From Gemmatimonadales bacterium (GTDB taxonomy: Bacteria; Gemmatimonadota; Gemmatimonadetes; Gemmatimonadales; GWC2-71-9), in contig JAICEH010000102.1 of the NCBI GenBank assembly GCA_025924275.1, forward strand, positions 1 through 7,521: a stretch of DNA of 7,521 nt, given 5' to 3'. This document shows, piece by piece, positions 1-7,521 of the stretch (position 1 is its first letter; every line of letters begins with the position of its first letter). Below the pieces are notes generated by a model that was not told the DNA's origin, searched no databases, and saw nothing but the letters and a program-made list of their open reading frames with translations. The translations under genes and the position numbers were made by a program.

Positions 1-1348
<1,348 letters not shown>

Positions 1349-1352
<4 letters not shown>

Positions 1353-2977
1353 GCCGCGCTCCACTTGACCGGGAAGTACACCGTGAAGGTCGTCCCCCGC
1401 CCCGGGGCGGAGTCCACCAGGATGAGGCCGCGGTGCGCCTCGACGGCGCGCTGGACCACGGCGAGGCCGAGGCCGGTGCCGCCGGGGCGGCCGGTGACGA
1501 ACGGTTCGAAGAGCCGGTCGCGGATCTCGGCGGGGATCCCCGGGCCGTCGTCCCGCACCCGGAGGCGGGCGGCGGGGCCGAGCTGCTCCGGGGCCTCGCC
1601 GTTCCGGGCGGGGGAGACGTCCACCCGGATGCTCCCCGGCCCCCTGGCCGCCTGCGCGGCGTTGAGCACCAGGTTCCCCACCACCCGGTGCAGCAGGTCG
1701 TCGTCCCCCTCGATCATCAGCCGCTCGCCGGTGACCGTGATCTCCACGTCCTCGCGGCAGTCGGGGTGCTCCCCCATCAGCCGGGCGCTGGCCGAGGCCA
1801 GCTCGTGCAGGTCCACCAGGGCGTACTCGTGCGCCCGGACCCGGGCGAAGTCGAGGAACTCGGTGAGGATCCGGCTCAACCGGTCGCTCTCCCGCACGAT
1901 GAGCCGCGCCAGCACCTGCTCGTCCTCGTCCTCCCGGCTCGCCCGGGCCAGCTGCTCCACCGAGCTCCGGATCGAGGCGAGCGGGTTCTTGATCTCGTGC
2001 GCCAGCGAGGCGCTGAGGCTGGCCACCGCCTCCAGCCGCTCGGCCCGGAGCCGGAGCTCCTGGAGCTGCTTCGACTCGGAGATGTCGGTGAAGAGGGCCG
2101 TCACCGACGGGGGCTGGCCCGGCTCCGGCTCGAAGACCGTCGTGGTGAGGCCGATCTCGATCACCCGGTCGCCGTCCACGATGGTGCCCTCGCCCCGGTT
2201 CACCCGGCGGCCCGAGCGGATGCCCGCCGCGATCGCCGCCCAGAGCTCGGAGCAGCGGCTCTTCACCAGGTCCAGCACCGGGTCGCCCAGCCCGGCATCG
2301 GGGTCCAGGCCGAGGAGCCGCGCCCCGGTGGCGTTGAGGAAGGCGAGCCGGCCCTTCCCGTCCACCGTGAGGATCCCCGAGTGGATGTTCCGCAGGATGT
2401 CGTCCGCCTCGAGCCGGACCCGGCGGAGCTCGCTCTGCAGCGTCGCCTGTTCCTGGGTCGCCTGCTGGAGCCGCTGGCCCAGCAGGGCCACCACCGAGAA
2501 CACCACCAGGAAGACCGCCACCTGGCCCCAGATGGCCACCGTGGCGGGCTCGGGCTGCCAGAAGAAGGCGTCCGCGAGGTGGAGCAGCGTCGCCGCCACC
2601 GCCACCGCCAGCCCCGCCGCGAAGGGGAGGAGCAGGGCGTAGACCGCGATCACCAGGACGAAGAGCGCCGGGAACACGCTGTCGGCGCCGCCCCCGAAGT
2701 GGGCCAGCAGCGCCACGAGCCCCAGGTCCACCACCGCCTGGATCCGGAGGAACCACCCCGCCGGCTCGGCGCCCCGCACCAGCACCACCCACGAGCCGTA
2801 GGCGGTGACGGTGAAGGCCAGCAGCACCGTGGCACTGACCCCGAGCGAGAGGTCGGGGGCCTCGGCCCAGAGCAGGGCGGCCCAGAGCAGGATGCCGACG
2901 GCGAGGGCCAGCCGCGCGGCGAACAGCCACGAGACGAGGACGCGCGGTGACGGCAGGGCGCGGGACGCCTCGGTCAT
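1349..2977 (-). CDS. Membrane sensor histidine kinase with PAS domain (PilS/NtrB-like)
   Basis: Inner-membrane sensor kinase, 542 residues, partner of the downstream NtrC-type regulator. Order: about six hydrophobic helices (roughly 13-37, 44-68, 75-95, 101-118, 119-140, 147-167) with very short loops; a charged Q/E/R-rich linker likely to be coiled coil (168-195); a PAS domain (about 190-300, DILRNIHSGILTVD onward); HisKA with the phospho-acceptor H327 in SLAHEIKNPLASI; and a HATPase domain with N-box N435/N439, G1 box DDGPG at 476-480, F-box LFEPF and G2 box GGTGLGL at 499-505. The six-helix plus PAS layout is that of PilS in the pili-regulating PilS/PilR pair, but no pilus gene is in view, so the signal is unknown; short loops suggest sensing within the membrane or by the cytoplasmic PAS. 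The ATG at 2977 is chosen: a GGAG lies at 2982-2985, four bases upstream, and the protein then begins MTEASR shortly before helix 1. A longer TTG-started reading to 3052 would add a Pro/Ser-rich stretch with no domain look. The stop overlaps the regulator start by four bases, implying translational coupling. Confidence 0.95.
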
Positions 2978-3022
2978 GCGGCTCCGGGTGGAGGACGGCG
3001 GCGGAAGTGGCGCGACAACACG

Positions 3023-3052
3023 AAGATAGGAAGTCGTGGAAGGCGCGGGCAA
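3023..3052 (-). promoter_or_regulatory. Tentative sigma-70-type promoter for the kinase-regulator operon
   Basis: On the minus strand a -35-like TTGCCC (3047-3052; 4 of 6 to consensus) and a -10-like TATCTT (3023-3028; 4 of 6) are 18 bases apart, in one of the few A/T-richer patches of the region, and about 45 bases upstream of the kinase ATG at 2977. The -35 element is one arm of the inverted repeat at 3047-3066. Matches of this quality can arise by chance, and sigma preferences in this lineage are not known from the sequence. Confidence 0.3.
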
Positions 3053-3066
3053 GGTTGGCCTTGCCC
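3047..3066. repeat. Perfect 8-4-8 inverted repeat, possible operator
   Basis: Arms GGGCAAGG (3047-3054) and CCTTGCCC (3059-3066) are exact reverse complements around the 4-base spacer TTGG. The repeat sits in the divergent region between the kinase (start 2977) and the DUF2461 gene (start 3154), and one arm coincides with the proposed -35 box of the kinase promoter. It could be a dimer-binding operator or, if transcribed rightward, a 5' leader hairpin; pairing does not extend beyond eight bases. Confidence 0.55.
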
Positions 3067-3095
3067 CTGCGAGCCGGCCGGGGGAGGTTTGGGGG

Positions 3096-3158
3096 GTCGC
3101 GAGGCACGAGTCGCGAGTCGCACCCGTTCCCCGTTCCCCGTTCCCCGCTCCCCGTGTT
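3096..3158. repeat. Heptanucleotide tandem array, two sub-types, nine units
   Basis: Reading in steps of seven from 3096 gives GTCGCGA, GGCACGA, GTCGCGA, GTCGCAC, then CCGTTCC three times, CCGCTCC, and CCGTGTT. The first four units form one block (3096-3123) and the next five another (3124-3158), with no base between them, so the 7-bp register is kept throughout 63 bp. The last unit supplies the GTG start (3154-3156) of the DUF2461 gene, so the array occupies the place where a ribosome binding site would be expected. Such heptamer arrays resemble the short tandem repeats known in intergenic DNA of some bacteria such as filamentous cyanobacteria; whether this motif recurs in this genome cannot be seen here. 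Confidence 0.75.
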
Positions 3159-3855
3159 CACCCCCGCCTCCCTTCGCTTCCTCCGCGCCCTCCGGCGCAA
3201 CAACCGCCGCGACTGGTTCGAGGCCCACCGGACCGAGTGGGAGGCGAGCGTCCGCGACCCGCTCCGGGAGCTGGTCGAGGAGGTGGACGCGCGGCTCGCC
3301 ACCCGGCTCCCCGAGATCGTGGGCGACCCGAAGGCCTCGATCTTCCGCATCCACCGGGACGTCCGGTTCTCGCCCGACAAGTCGCCCTACAAGACCTGGG
3401 CGGCGGCCTGGTTCTTCCACCGGGATGCCGGCCGGCAGGTGGGCACCGAGGGGAACGGGGGCGCCGGCTTCTACTTCCACCTCGAGCCGGGCCGGTCGCT
3501 CCTGGGCGGCGGGCTCTGGATGCCGCCGAAGGAGCAGCTGGCCCGGCTCCGGGACGCCCTGGTGGAGGATCCCCGGCCCTTCGCCCGCCTGGTGGACGCG
3601 CCCGCCTTCCGCCGCCGCTTCGGGGCCCTGGACCAGGAGGCGATGCTGGTGCGGCTCCCCCGGGGATACGCGCCCGGGCACCCGGCGGCGCGCTGGCTCC
3701 GCTACCGCAGCTTCACCGCCGGGCGGATGCTCCCCGACCGGGAGGCGCTCTCGAACAAGCTAGTGACTGTGCTAGTGAATGACTTCGTCCGGCTGGGGCC
3801 GTTCGTGCGCTGGCTCAATGCGGCGGTGGGGTTTCCGCCGGCGGCGCGGCGATGA
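3154..3855 (+). CDS. TIGR02453/DUF2461 family protein of unknown function
   Basis: A 233-residue cytoplasmic protein without signal peptide or membrane helix. It is recognised by its opening FTPASLRFLRALRRNN-RDWFEAHR (2-26), the central RIHRDVRFSPDKSPYKT (65-81), and GAGFYFHLEP with GGGLWMPP (103-125), all hallmarks of the TIGR02453/DUF2461 family, whose members are usually around 220-230 residues. No biochemical role is established for the family as far as I know. The GTG at 3154 is preferred because members typically begin Met-Phe-Thr-Pro; the frame is open further upstream but that part reads as low-complexity repeat translation. No Shine-Dalgarno sequence is visible, since a CCGTTCC repeat array fills the upstream bases. 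The stop overlaps the ATG of the Hsp15-like gene (ATGA at 3852-3855). Bases 3757-3783 are A/T-richer and use CTA twice plus ACT and AAT, codons unlike the rest of the gene. Confidence 0.9.
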   Translation: MFTPASLRFLRALRRNNRRDWFEAHRTEWEASVRDPLRELVEEVDARLATRLPEIVGDPKASIFRIHRDVRFSPDKSPYKTWAAAWFFHRDAGRQVGTEGNGGAGFYFHLEPGRSLLGGGLWMPPKEQLARLRDALVEDPRPFARLVDAPAFRRRFGALDQEAMLVRLPRGYAPGHPAARWLRYRSFTAGRMLPDREALSNKLVTVLVNDFVRLGPFVRWLNAAVGFPPAARR

Positions 3856-4229
3856 GCGCCGCCGGCGTCCGGCTCGACAAGTGGCTCTGGGCCGCGCGGT
3901 TCTGGAAGACCCGCTCGCTGGCCGCGGAGGCGATCGACGGCGGCAAGGTCGAGGTGAACGGGGAGCGGGCCAAGCGCGCCCGCCAGGTCCACGAGGGGGA
4001 CGAGGTGCGGGTGCGCCAGCCGCCCTTCGAGCACGTGGTGATGGTGCGGGGCCTGAGCGAGCGGCGCGGGCCCGCGCGCGAGGCCGCCCTCCTCTATGAG
4101 GAAAGGCCGGCGTCGATGGAGCGCCGCGCGGCGATCCGGCGCCAGCTCCAGGCCCTGCCGCCGCCGGCACCGGGCCGGCCCACCAAGAAGGACCGCCGCG
4201 AGATCCGGCGGCTCAAGGGCGACGACTAG
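3852..4229 (+). CDS. hslR: S4-domain RNA-binding protein, Hsp15 (HslR) homologue
   Basis: A 125-residue basic RNA-binding protein. The S4 fold covers about residues 6-65: RLDKWLWAARFWKTRSLA (7-24), EAIDGGKVEVNGER (26-39) and VHEGDEVRV (46-54). Behind it lie the family signatures RRGPAREAALLYEE and a Lys/Arg-rich tail with GRPTKKDRREIRRLKG. E. coli Hsp15, of similar length, binds free 50S subunits carrying peptidyl-tRNA and helps recycle stalled subunits after heat shock; the same role is likely here but inferred. The start is fixed by the ATGA overlap with the upstream DUF2461 gene, and there is no good Shine-Dalgarno of its own, so translation is probably by re-initiation. Other small S4 proteins (RqcH-associated RqcP, for example) are shorter and lack this C-terminal tail, which is why Hsp15 is preferred. 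Confidence 0.92.
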   Translation: MSAAGVRLDKWLWAARFWKTRSLAAEAIDGGKVEVNGERAKRARQVHEGDEVRVRQPPFEHVVMVRGLSERRGPAREAALLYEERPASMERRAAIRRQLQALPPPAPGRPTKKDRREIRRLKGDD

Positions 4230-4261
4230 CGGACGATCCCGGACCTGGCCTGCCCCCACTC

Positions 4262-4283
4262 CCTCGCGCCATCGTGCGCGAGG
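4262..4283 (+). terminator. GC hairpin downstream of hslR, possible terminator
   Basis: CCTCGCGC (4262-4269) pairs perfectly with GCGCGAGG (4276-4283) around a 6-base loop, 32 bases after the hslR stop. No T-run follows, so it is not a classical intrinsic terminator. It may act as a transcript-end or stability hairpin. Confidence 0.4.
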
Positions 4284-4376
4284 CGCGACCCCCTGCGTGC
4301 GCCGTGATGCCCCCGGTGGCCATTCCGATGACGGAGGGTTCTGGTGCTCGCACGCGGCGCGTGGCGGGGGATGGCC

Positions 4377-4402
4377 GGGAGGAGGGGACGCCCCCTCCTC
4401 CC
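4377..4402. terminator. 11-bp hairpin between convergent genes, likely bidirectional termination structure
   Basis: GGGAGGAGGGG (4377-4387) and CCCCTCCTCCC (4392-4402) are exact complements with loop ACGC. The hairpin lies 8 bases beyond the stop of the leftward protease gene and at the far end of the convergent gap from hslR. It is symmetric and so can form in either transcript. No T-tract is present on either strand, so termination by stem alone or with Rho is only inferred. Confidence 0.5.
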
Positions 4403-4410
4403 CCGGGGAC

Positions 4411-5850
4411 TCAGAGCCCGAGCGTCGCCGGCACGTTGATCCGGCCCTTCCCGTACAGCGGATCGGTGCCCGGCTGGCCCAGGTCGTCGGCGCCGTTCCG
4501 GATGGCACTCCCGATCGCGGCCGGGTTCCGCCCCAGGTCCTCCACCAGCAGGGCCGCGAGGCCCGTCACGTGGGGCGAGGCCTGGCTGCTGCCCTGCACC
4601 CCGACCACGAAGGTGCCGGTCTGGCACACCGGGATGAGCAGGCTGAACCGGGAGCAGGCCGCGTAGACGAAGCTGGTGCCGGCGGTCAGCGTGCCCCACC
4701 CGCCCGGGGCCGCCACGTCCACCGCCGAGCGGCCGAAGTTGGAGTAGGCGGCCACGTCGTCGATGGCGAAGAAGGGCCCGTTGACGCCCCCGATCGGGTG
4801 CGGCCCCGTGGCCGACACGCAGAGCACGTGGGGCGCGTTGCAGTAGGTCCGGAAGCTGTTGCCGTCGTGGTCGAGGTCGGCCGCCGCATTGCCGGCCGAC
4901 ACGATGACGGTCACCCCCTGCTGGTGCGCGTAGTTGAGCGCGCGGTTCACCACCGACACGAAACCGGGGAAGGCGCTCTTCGCGAACGACCCGCCCAGGC
5001 TCAGGTTGATCACGTCCACCCCGGCGCCGTCGGGCCCGAGCGGGGAGGCGGCGTACATGATCCCGTCCAGGACGCTGCTCCCCTGGCTGGTGCCGGTGGC
5101 GCCCAGCACCTTGACCGCCACCAGGGTCACCTGCGATGTGACGCCGGCCGCCGCCAGCGCGTTGCTGCTCACCGTGGCCCCGACGTGGGTCCCGTGGAGG
5201 TGGAGGTCGATCCAGTTGGGCCGGCCGGGGAAGTTGGCGTTGACCCGCGCATCGTCCGCCGGCACGAACGAGCGGGACGCCGCCAGGTCCACCTTGCCCA
5301 CCAGGTCGAGGTGGGTGTAGTCGAGGCCGGTGTCGAGGATCCCCACCCGCACCGACGGCGAGCCCAGGCGGCCCTCGGCCCAGGCCACGTCGGCGCCGAT
5401 GGCGCGGAGGCCCCACTGGCGGGCGAAGAAGAAGGCCAGGCCCGGCTGCGCGATGCTCTCGACGCCGACCTCCACCGCCTCGGCTTCCGAGGGGACCGCC
5501 GGCATCTCCAGCGCGATCTCCGGGTCCGGGATCACCTCCGCGATCCCCCACGCCTTCGCGAGCCGGGCCGCACCCGCCTCGCCGATCCCGTCGGCGTACG
5601 CGACGCCGATGGCCGGGTGCGACTGGGACATCGTCCCGCCCAGCGCCGCCACCTGCTCGGCGAACCCGGCCGGCACGCCCCGGCCGGTGAAGGTGACGAG
5701 GTAACGCCCGTTGGCGCTCGGGCCCGGCTCGCCGCGCACCGCGAGTGCCACGGCAGGATCGGACGCGGGCGCCGTGGCCGGCTCGTCGCCGCAGGCAGTG
5801 GCGGCGAGCAGCCCCAGGAGGGACAGGCGGAGGTACGACGGGTGAGTCAT
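4411..5850 (-). CDS. Lipoprotein subtilisin-like serine protease (peptidase S8) with I9-type propeptide
   Basis: A 479-residue exported protease. Residues 1-20 form a lipoprotein signal (basic start, LSLLGLLAATA, then C20 followed by GDEP), so it is probably lipid-anchored outside the cytoplasm. Residues about 48-115 (GRYLVTF...AIGVAYADG...EVIPDPEI) look like an inhibitor-I9 propeptide, followed by a linker and the S8 domain (about 140-475). The catalytic set is complete: D173 in GILDTGLD, H222 in HGTHVG, oxyanion N321 in VSAGN, and S422 in GSSQASPHVTG. The motif around the nucleophile differs from the usual GTSMA(T/S)PH by Ser for Thr and Gln for Met. Four cysteines in the mature catalytic domain (337, 344, 399, 409) could form disulfides; 399 and 409 are in a segment just before the nucleophile that looks longer than in simple subtilisins. 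The ATG at 5850 is chosen for its GGAG six bases upstream and the signal peptide it creates; the frame stays open to 6105 without sense. Substrates are unknown. Confidence 0.94.
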   Translation of the reverse strand: MTHPSYLRLSLLGLLAATACGDEPATAPASDPAVALAVRGEPGPSANGRYLVTFTGRGVPAGFAEQVAALGGTMSQSHPAIGVAYADGIGEAGAARLAKAWGIAEVIPDPEIALEMPAVPSEAEAVEVGVESIAQPGLAFFFARQWGLRAIGADVAWAEGRLGSPSVRVGILDTGLDYTHLDLVGKVDLAASRSFVPADDARVNANFPGRPNWIDLHLHGTHVGATVSSNALAAAGVTSQVTLVAVKVLGATGTSQGSSVLDGIMYAASPLGPDGAGVDVINLSLGGSFAKSAFPGFVSVVNRALNYAHQQGVTVIVSAGNAAADLDHDGNSFRTYCNAPHVLCVSATGPHPIGGVNGPFFAIDDVAAYSNFGRSAVDVAAPGGWGTLTAGTSFVYAACSRFSLLIPVCQTGTFVVGVQGSSQASPHVTGLAALLVEDLGRNPAAIGSAIRNGADDLGQPGTDPLYGKGRINVPATLGL

Positions 5851-5856
5851 CGGTCG

Positions 5857-5860
5857 CTCC
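5857..5860 (-). promoter_or_regulatory. Ribosome binding site of the S8 protease
   Basis: GGAG on the minus strand, six bases from the ATG at 5850. It decides between this start and the much longer open frame reaching 6105. Confidence 0.6.
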
Positions 5861-5910
5861 GGTGGCGGGTCAGGGGGATGCGGGCCCGGAGGCACGGCCC
5901 TTCCGGCCAT

Positions 5911-5916
5911 AGTATG
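5911..5916 (-). promoter_or_regulatory. Weak -10-like element for the protease gene
   Basis: CATACT on the minus strand (4 of 6 to TATAAT) lies in a short A/T-richer patch about 60 bases upstream of the protease start. No convincing -35 partner was found, so this is only the best candidate in the divergent region 5851-6017, which otherwise shows no gene. Confidence 0.2.
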
Positions 5917-5959
5917 ACCCGCCGGGCCGCACCGCCAGCCCGTTCGGCGATCCACCCGG

Positions 5960-5989
5960 TTGGCGGCGGGCTCCGTTTCGCCATATCCT
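5960..5989 (+). promoter_or_regulatory. Tentative sigma-70-type promoter for the Nramp-like transporter
   Basis: TTGGCG (5960-5965; 4 of 6) and TATCCT (5984-5989; 4 of 6) are separated by 18 bases, placing a transcription start about 20 bases before the GTG at 6018. The -10 lies in the only A/T-rich spot of this stretch. Support is positional and by weak consensus only. Confidence 0.3.
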
Positions 5990-6017
5990 TTCCCCACCCC
6001 ACCAACCCGCCGCTCCG

Positions 6018-7521
6018 GTGACCGCACCGAACGACGAGCTCCGCTGTCCCGACGACGAAGGCCGCGCGTTCCGCGACGGCGTCTATCGCTCCCTACCGGA
6101 GGCATCGCTGCCGCCGGCGCCGGACGCGGCCCGCTTCCCCGACCCCGGGCACGGGCCGCCCTTCCGGCTCTGGAACGAGGTGCCCCGCGTCCCCCGGCTC
6201 CGCCATCTCCTCGGCCCCTCGGTGGTGGCGCTGGGGATGGGCCTCGGCGCCGGCGAGCTGCTGCTCTGGCCCAACCTGGTGGTGGTGAACGGCTTCTCCA
6301 TCTGGTGGCTGTTCTGGGTGGGAGTGGTCACCCAGTTCGTGGTGCTGGTGGAGATCGAGCGCTGGACGCTGGCCACCGGCGAGTCGGTGTTCGGCGGGAT
6401 GGGCCGCCTCGACCGTTTCGGCGTCTGGCCCTGGGCCTTCGCCCTGATCGGCCTCCTCGGCATGGCCTGGCCCGGGTGGGCCAGCCAGTCCGCCGAGTTC
6501 GCCGCGGCCATCGTGGGTGCTGCCAGCGGGCGGCCGGTCGAGTGGCAGCCGCTCGCCCTCGCGATGATCGCCGGCTGCTGGCTCGCCCTCGCCGCCTCGC
6601 GCGTGGTCTACCGCGCGCTCGAGCGCTTCGAGCTGCTGCTGGTGGCCAGCTTCTTTCCGCTCCTCGTGGTCGTGCTGATCCTGGTGGGCGTCCGGACCGA
6701 GGATGCGCTGGCCCTGGCCCGCGGGGCCGCCTCGATCGGCTCGGCCCCGGAGGCGCTGCTCACCGGCGAGCGCTTCCCCACCCTGCTCCTCGCCGTGGCC
6801 TACGCCGGCTCCGGCGGGACCCTGCTCCTGGCCCAGTCGCTCTGGATCCGCGACAAGGGCTTCGGGATGGCGGCCTACCAGGGGAGGATCGCGGGGCTCC
6901 GGGGCGTCAACGAGCAGGTGAGCGAGACGGGCTACGTCTTCGACCCCCGGGCGCCCAACGCGCTCGCGCGCTTCCGGCTCTGGCTCCGGCTCGCGCGGTT
7001 CGAGCTCCTCATCCTGTTCGTGGCGCTCATCATCCTGAGCGTCGTGGTGACCACCCTGGTGGCGGCGGGAACGCTCGGCACCGGCCACGCCGCGCTGGCC
7101 GGGCGGATGTCCGAGATGGTGCAGCGCCAGGCCGACTCGCTCCGCGCGGGCGCCGGCAGCTGGCTCGCCTTCGCCTTCCTCCTGGGCGGCACCCTGGTGC
7201 TCTTCTCCACCCAGCTCGGCGTGATGGACACCATCACCCGGATCGCCGGCACCGTCTTCCACGAGCGCTTCGGCCGCCGCACCCGGTTCTGGACCCTGCA
7301 GCGCACCTTCCTCCTCTTCCTCACCGCGTTCACCCTCGCCTCGATGGCCATCGTCTGGGTCTCGTGGCGGGGAGGCGACGGCGTGGAGCAGCTCCAGCCC
7401 GACTTCCTGGTGCTGGTGGCAGGGCCCTTCACCATCGCCGCGATGTACGCCTTCGCCCTGGTGGTCGGGGTGATGAACGTGCGCCGGCTCCCCGCCGAGC
7501 TGGCGCCCGGCTGGTGGACCC
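6018..7521 (+). CDS. Nramp-like multi-pass transporter (APC superfamily), right end cut by window edge
   Basis: 501 codons are open to the window end. After a hydrophilic N-terminus (1-62) the protein is a series of hydrophobic helices. LGPSVVALGMGLGAGELLLWPN (65-86) aligns with Nramp helix 1; VVLVEIERWTLATGES (108-123) and MAWPGWASQSAEF (149-161) also fit a branch of Nramp-like proteins that databases label divalent metal transporter; AYAGSGGTLLLAQSLWIRDKGFGM (261-284) corresponds to helix 6. True Nramp carriers co-import Mn, Fe and other divalent cations with protons through DPGN (helix 1) and MPH (helix 6); here those sites appear to read GAGE (77-80) and GGT (266-268), so the substrate is uncertain. 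The GTG at 6018 is the best start seen, but there is no Shine-Dalgarno and the frame is open upstream, so the N-terminus is provisional. Probably only a few tens of residues are missing after PGWWT. It is divergent from the protease gene, with no sign of joint function. Confidence 0.82.
   Translation, partial: MTAPNDELRCPDDEGRAFRDGVYRSLPEASLPPAPDAARFPDPGHGPPFRLWNEVPRVPRLRHLLGPSVVALGMGLGAGELLLWPNLVVVNGFSIWWLFWVGVVTQFVVLVEIERWTLATGESVFGGMGRLDRFGVWPWAFALIGLLGMAWPGWASQSAEFAAAIVGAASGRPVEWQPLALAMIAGCWLALAASRVVYRALERFELLLVASFFPLLVVVLILVGVRTEDALALARGAASIGSAPEALLTGERFPTLLLAVAYAGSGGTLLLAQSLWIRDKGFGMAAYQGRIAGLRGVNEQVSETGYVFDPRAPNALARFRLWLRLARFELLILFVALIILSVVVTTLVAAGTLGTGHAALAGRMSEMVQRQADSLRAGAGSWLAFAFLLGGTLVLFSTQLGVMDTITRIAGTVFHERFGRRTRFWTLQRTFLLFLTAFTLASMAIVWVSWRGGDGVEQLQPDFLVLVAGPFTIAAMYAFALVVGVMNVRRLPAELAPGWWT

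Noticed and set aside
2978..3052. Extension of the kinase N-terminus to a TTG at 3052
   Set aside because: It would add 25 Pro/Ser/Arg-rich residues and run over the inverted repeat and likely promoter; the ATG at 2977 has a GGAG upstream and precedes the first helix directly.
2978..6017. Sigma-54 (-24/-12) promoters near the genes, as targets of the regulator
   Set aside because: I looked in the intergenic stretches for TGGC followed at the right distance by TTGC and found no acceptable match.
4096..6021. Plus-strand open frame (about 641 codons) opposite the protease
   Set aside because: Low-complexity Arg/Gly/His-rich translation, antisense to a complete S8 protease with intact catalytic residues.
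5851..6105. Extension of the protease N-terminus up to 6105
   Set aside because: It would bury the lipoprotein signal peptide inside the protein and overlap the divergent transporter gene; the ATG at 5850 has a good ribosome binding site.
6093..7262. Minus-strand open frame (about 389 codons) opposite the transporter
   Set aside because: It mirrors the hydrophobic codons of the transporter as Glu/Gly/His-rich sequence, with no family resemblance.

Overview
The window is GC-rich bacterial chromosome with a strong G/C preference at third codon positions. It is almost fully coding: six genes, two of them cut by the window edges. The gene content (a TIGR02453/DUF2461 protein coupled to an Hsp15 homologue, a lipoprotein subtilase whose mature end starts CGDE, an unusual Nramp-like carrier) and the codon use would fit Gemmatimonadota or a similar environmental GC-rich phylum. 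That assignment is inference; no marker gene is present.

Left part (1-2977, minus strand): a two-component system. A membrane histidine kinase with about six transmembrane helices, a PAS domain, HisKA and HATPase (PilS/NtrB-like) overlaps by ATGA with an NtrC/PilR-type sigma-54 activator (receiver, AAA+, Fis-type HTH), whose last residues run off the left edge. The kinase should sense a membrane or cytoplasmic signal and phosphorylate D58 of the regulator, which would then drive sigma-54 promoters lying outside this window.

Intergenic 2978-3153: the divergent control region between the kinase and the rightward pair. It holds a tentative kinase promoter, a perfect 8-4-8 inverted repeat on its -35 side, and a 63-bp array of nine heptamers in strict 7-bp register that runs into the GTG start of the next gene.

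Middle (3154-4229, plus strand): a TIGR02453/DUF2461 protein and an S4-domain Hsp15 (hslR) homologue, again joined by an ATGA overlap. A convergent intergenic stretch (4230-4410) follows, with two strong GC hairpins that lack a T-tract and probably serve as termination structures.

Right part: a lipoprotein subtilisin-family protease (4411-5850, minus strand), then a divergent promoter region (5851-6017), then a multi-membrane Nramp-like transporter (6018 to the right edge, plus strand) in which the positions of the canonical metal-binding motifs are not conserved.

I found no mobile element, CRISPR array, RNA gene or obvious new multi-gene system. The points most worth a second look are the heptamer array, the inverted repeat, the DUF2461-Hsp15 coupling and the motif-less Nramp-like carrier.
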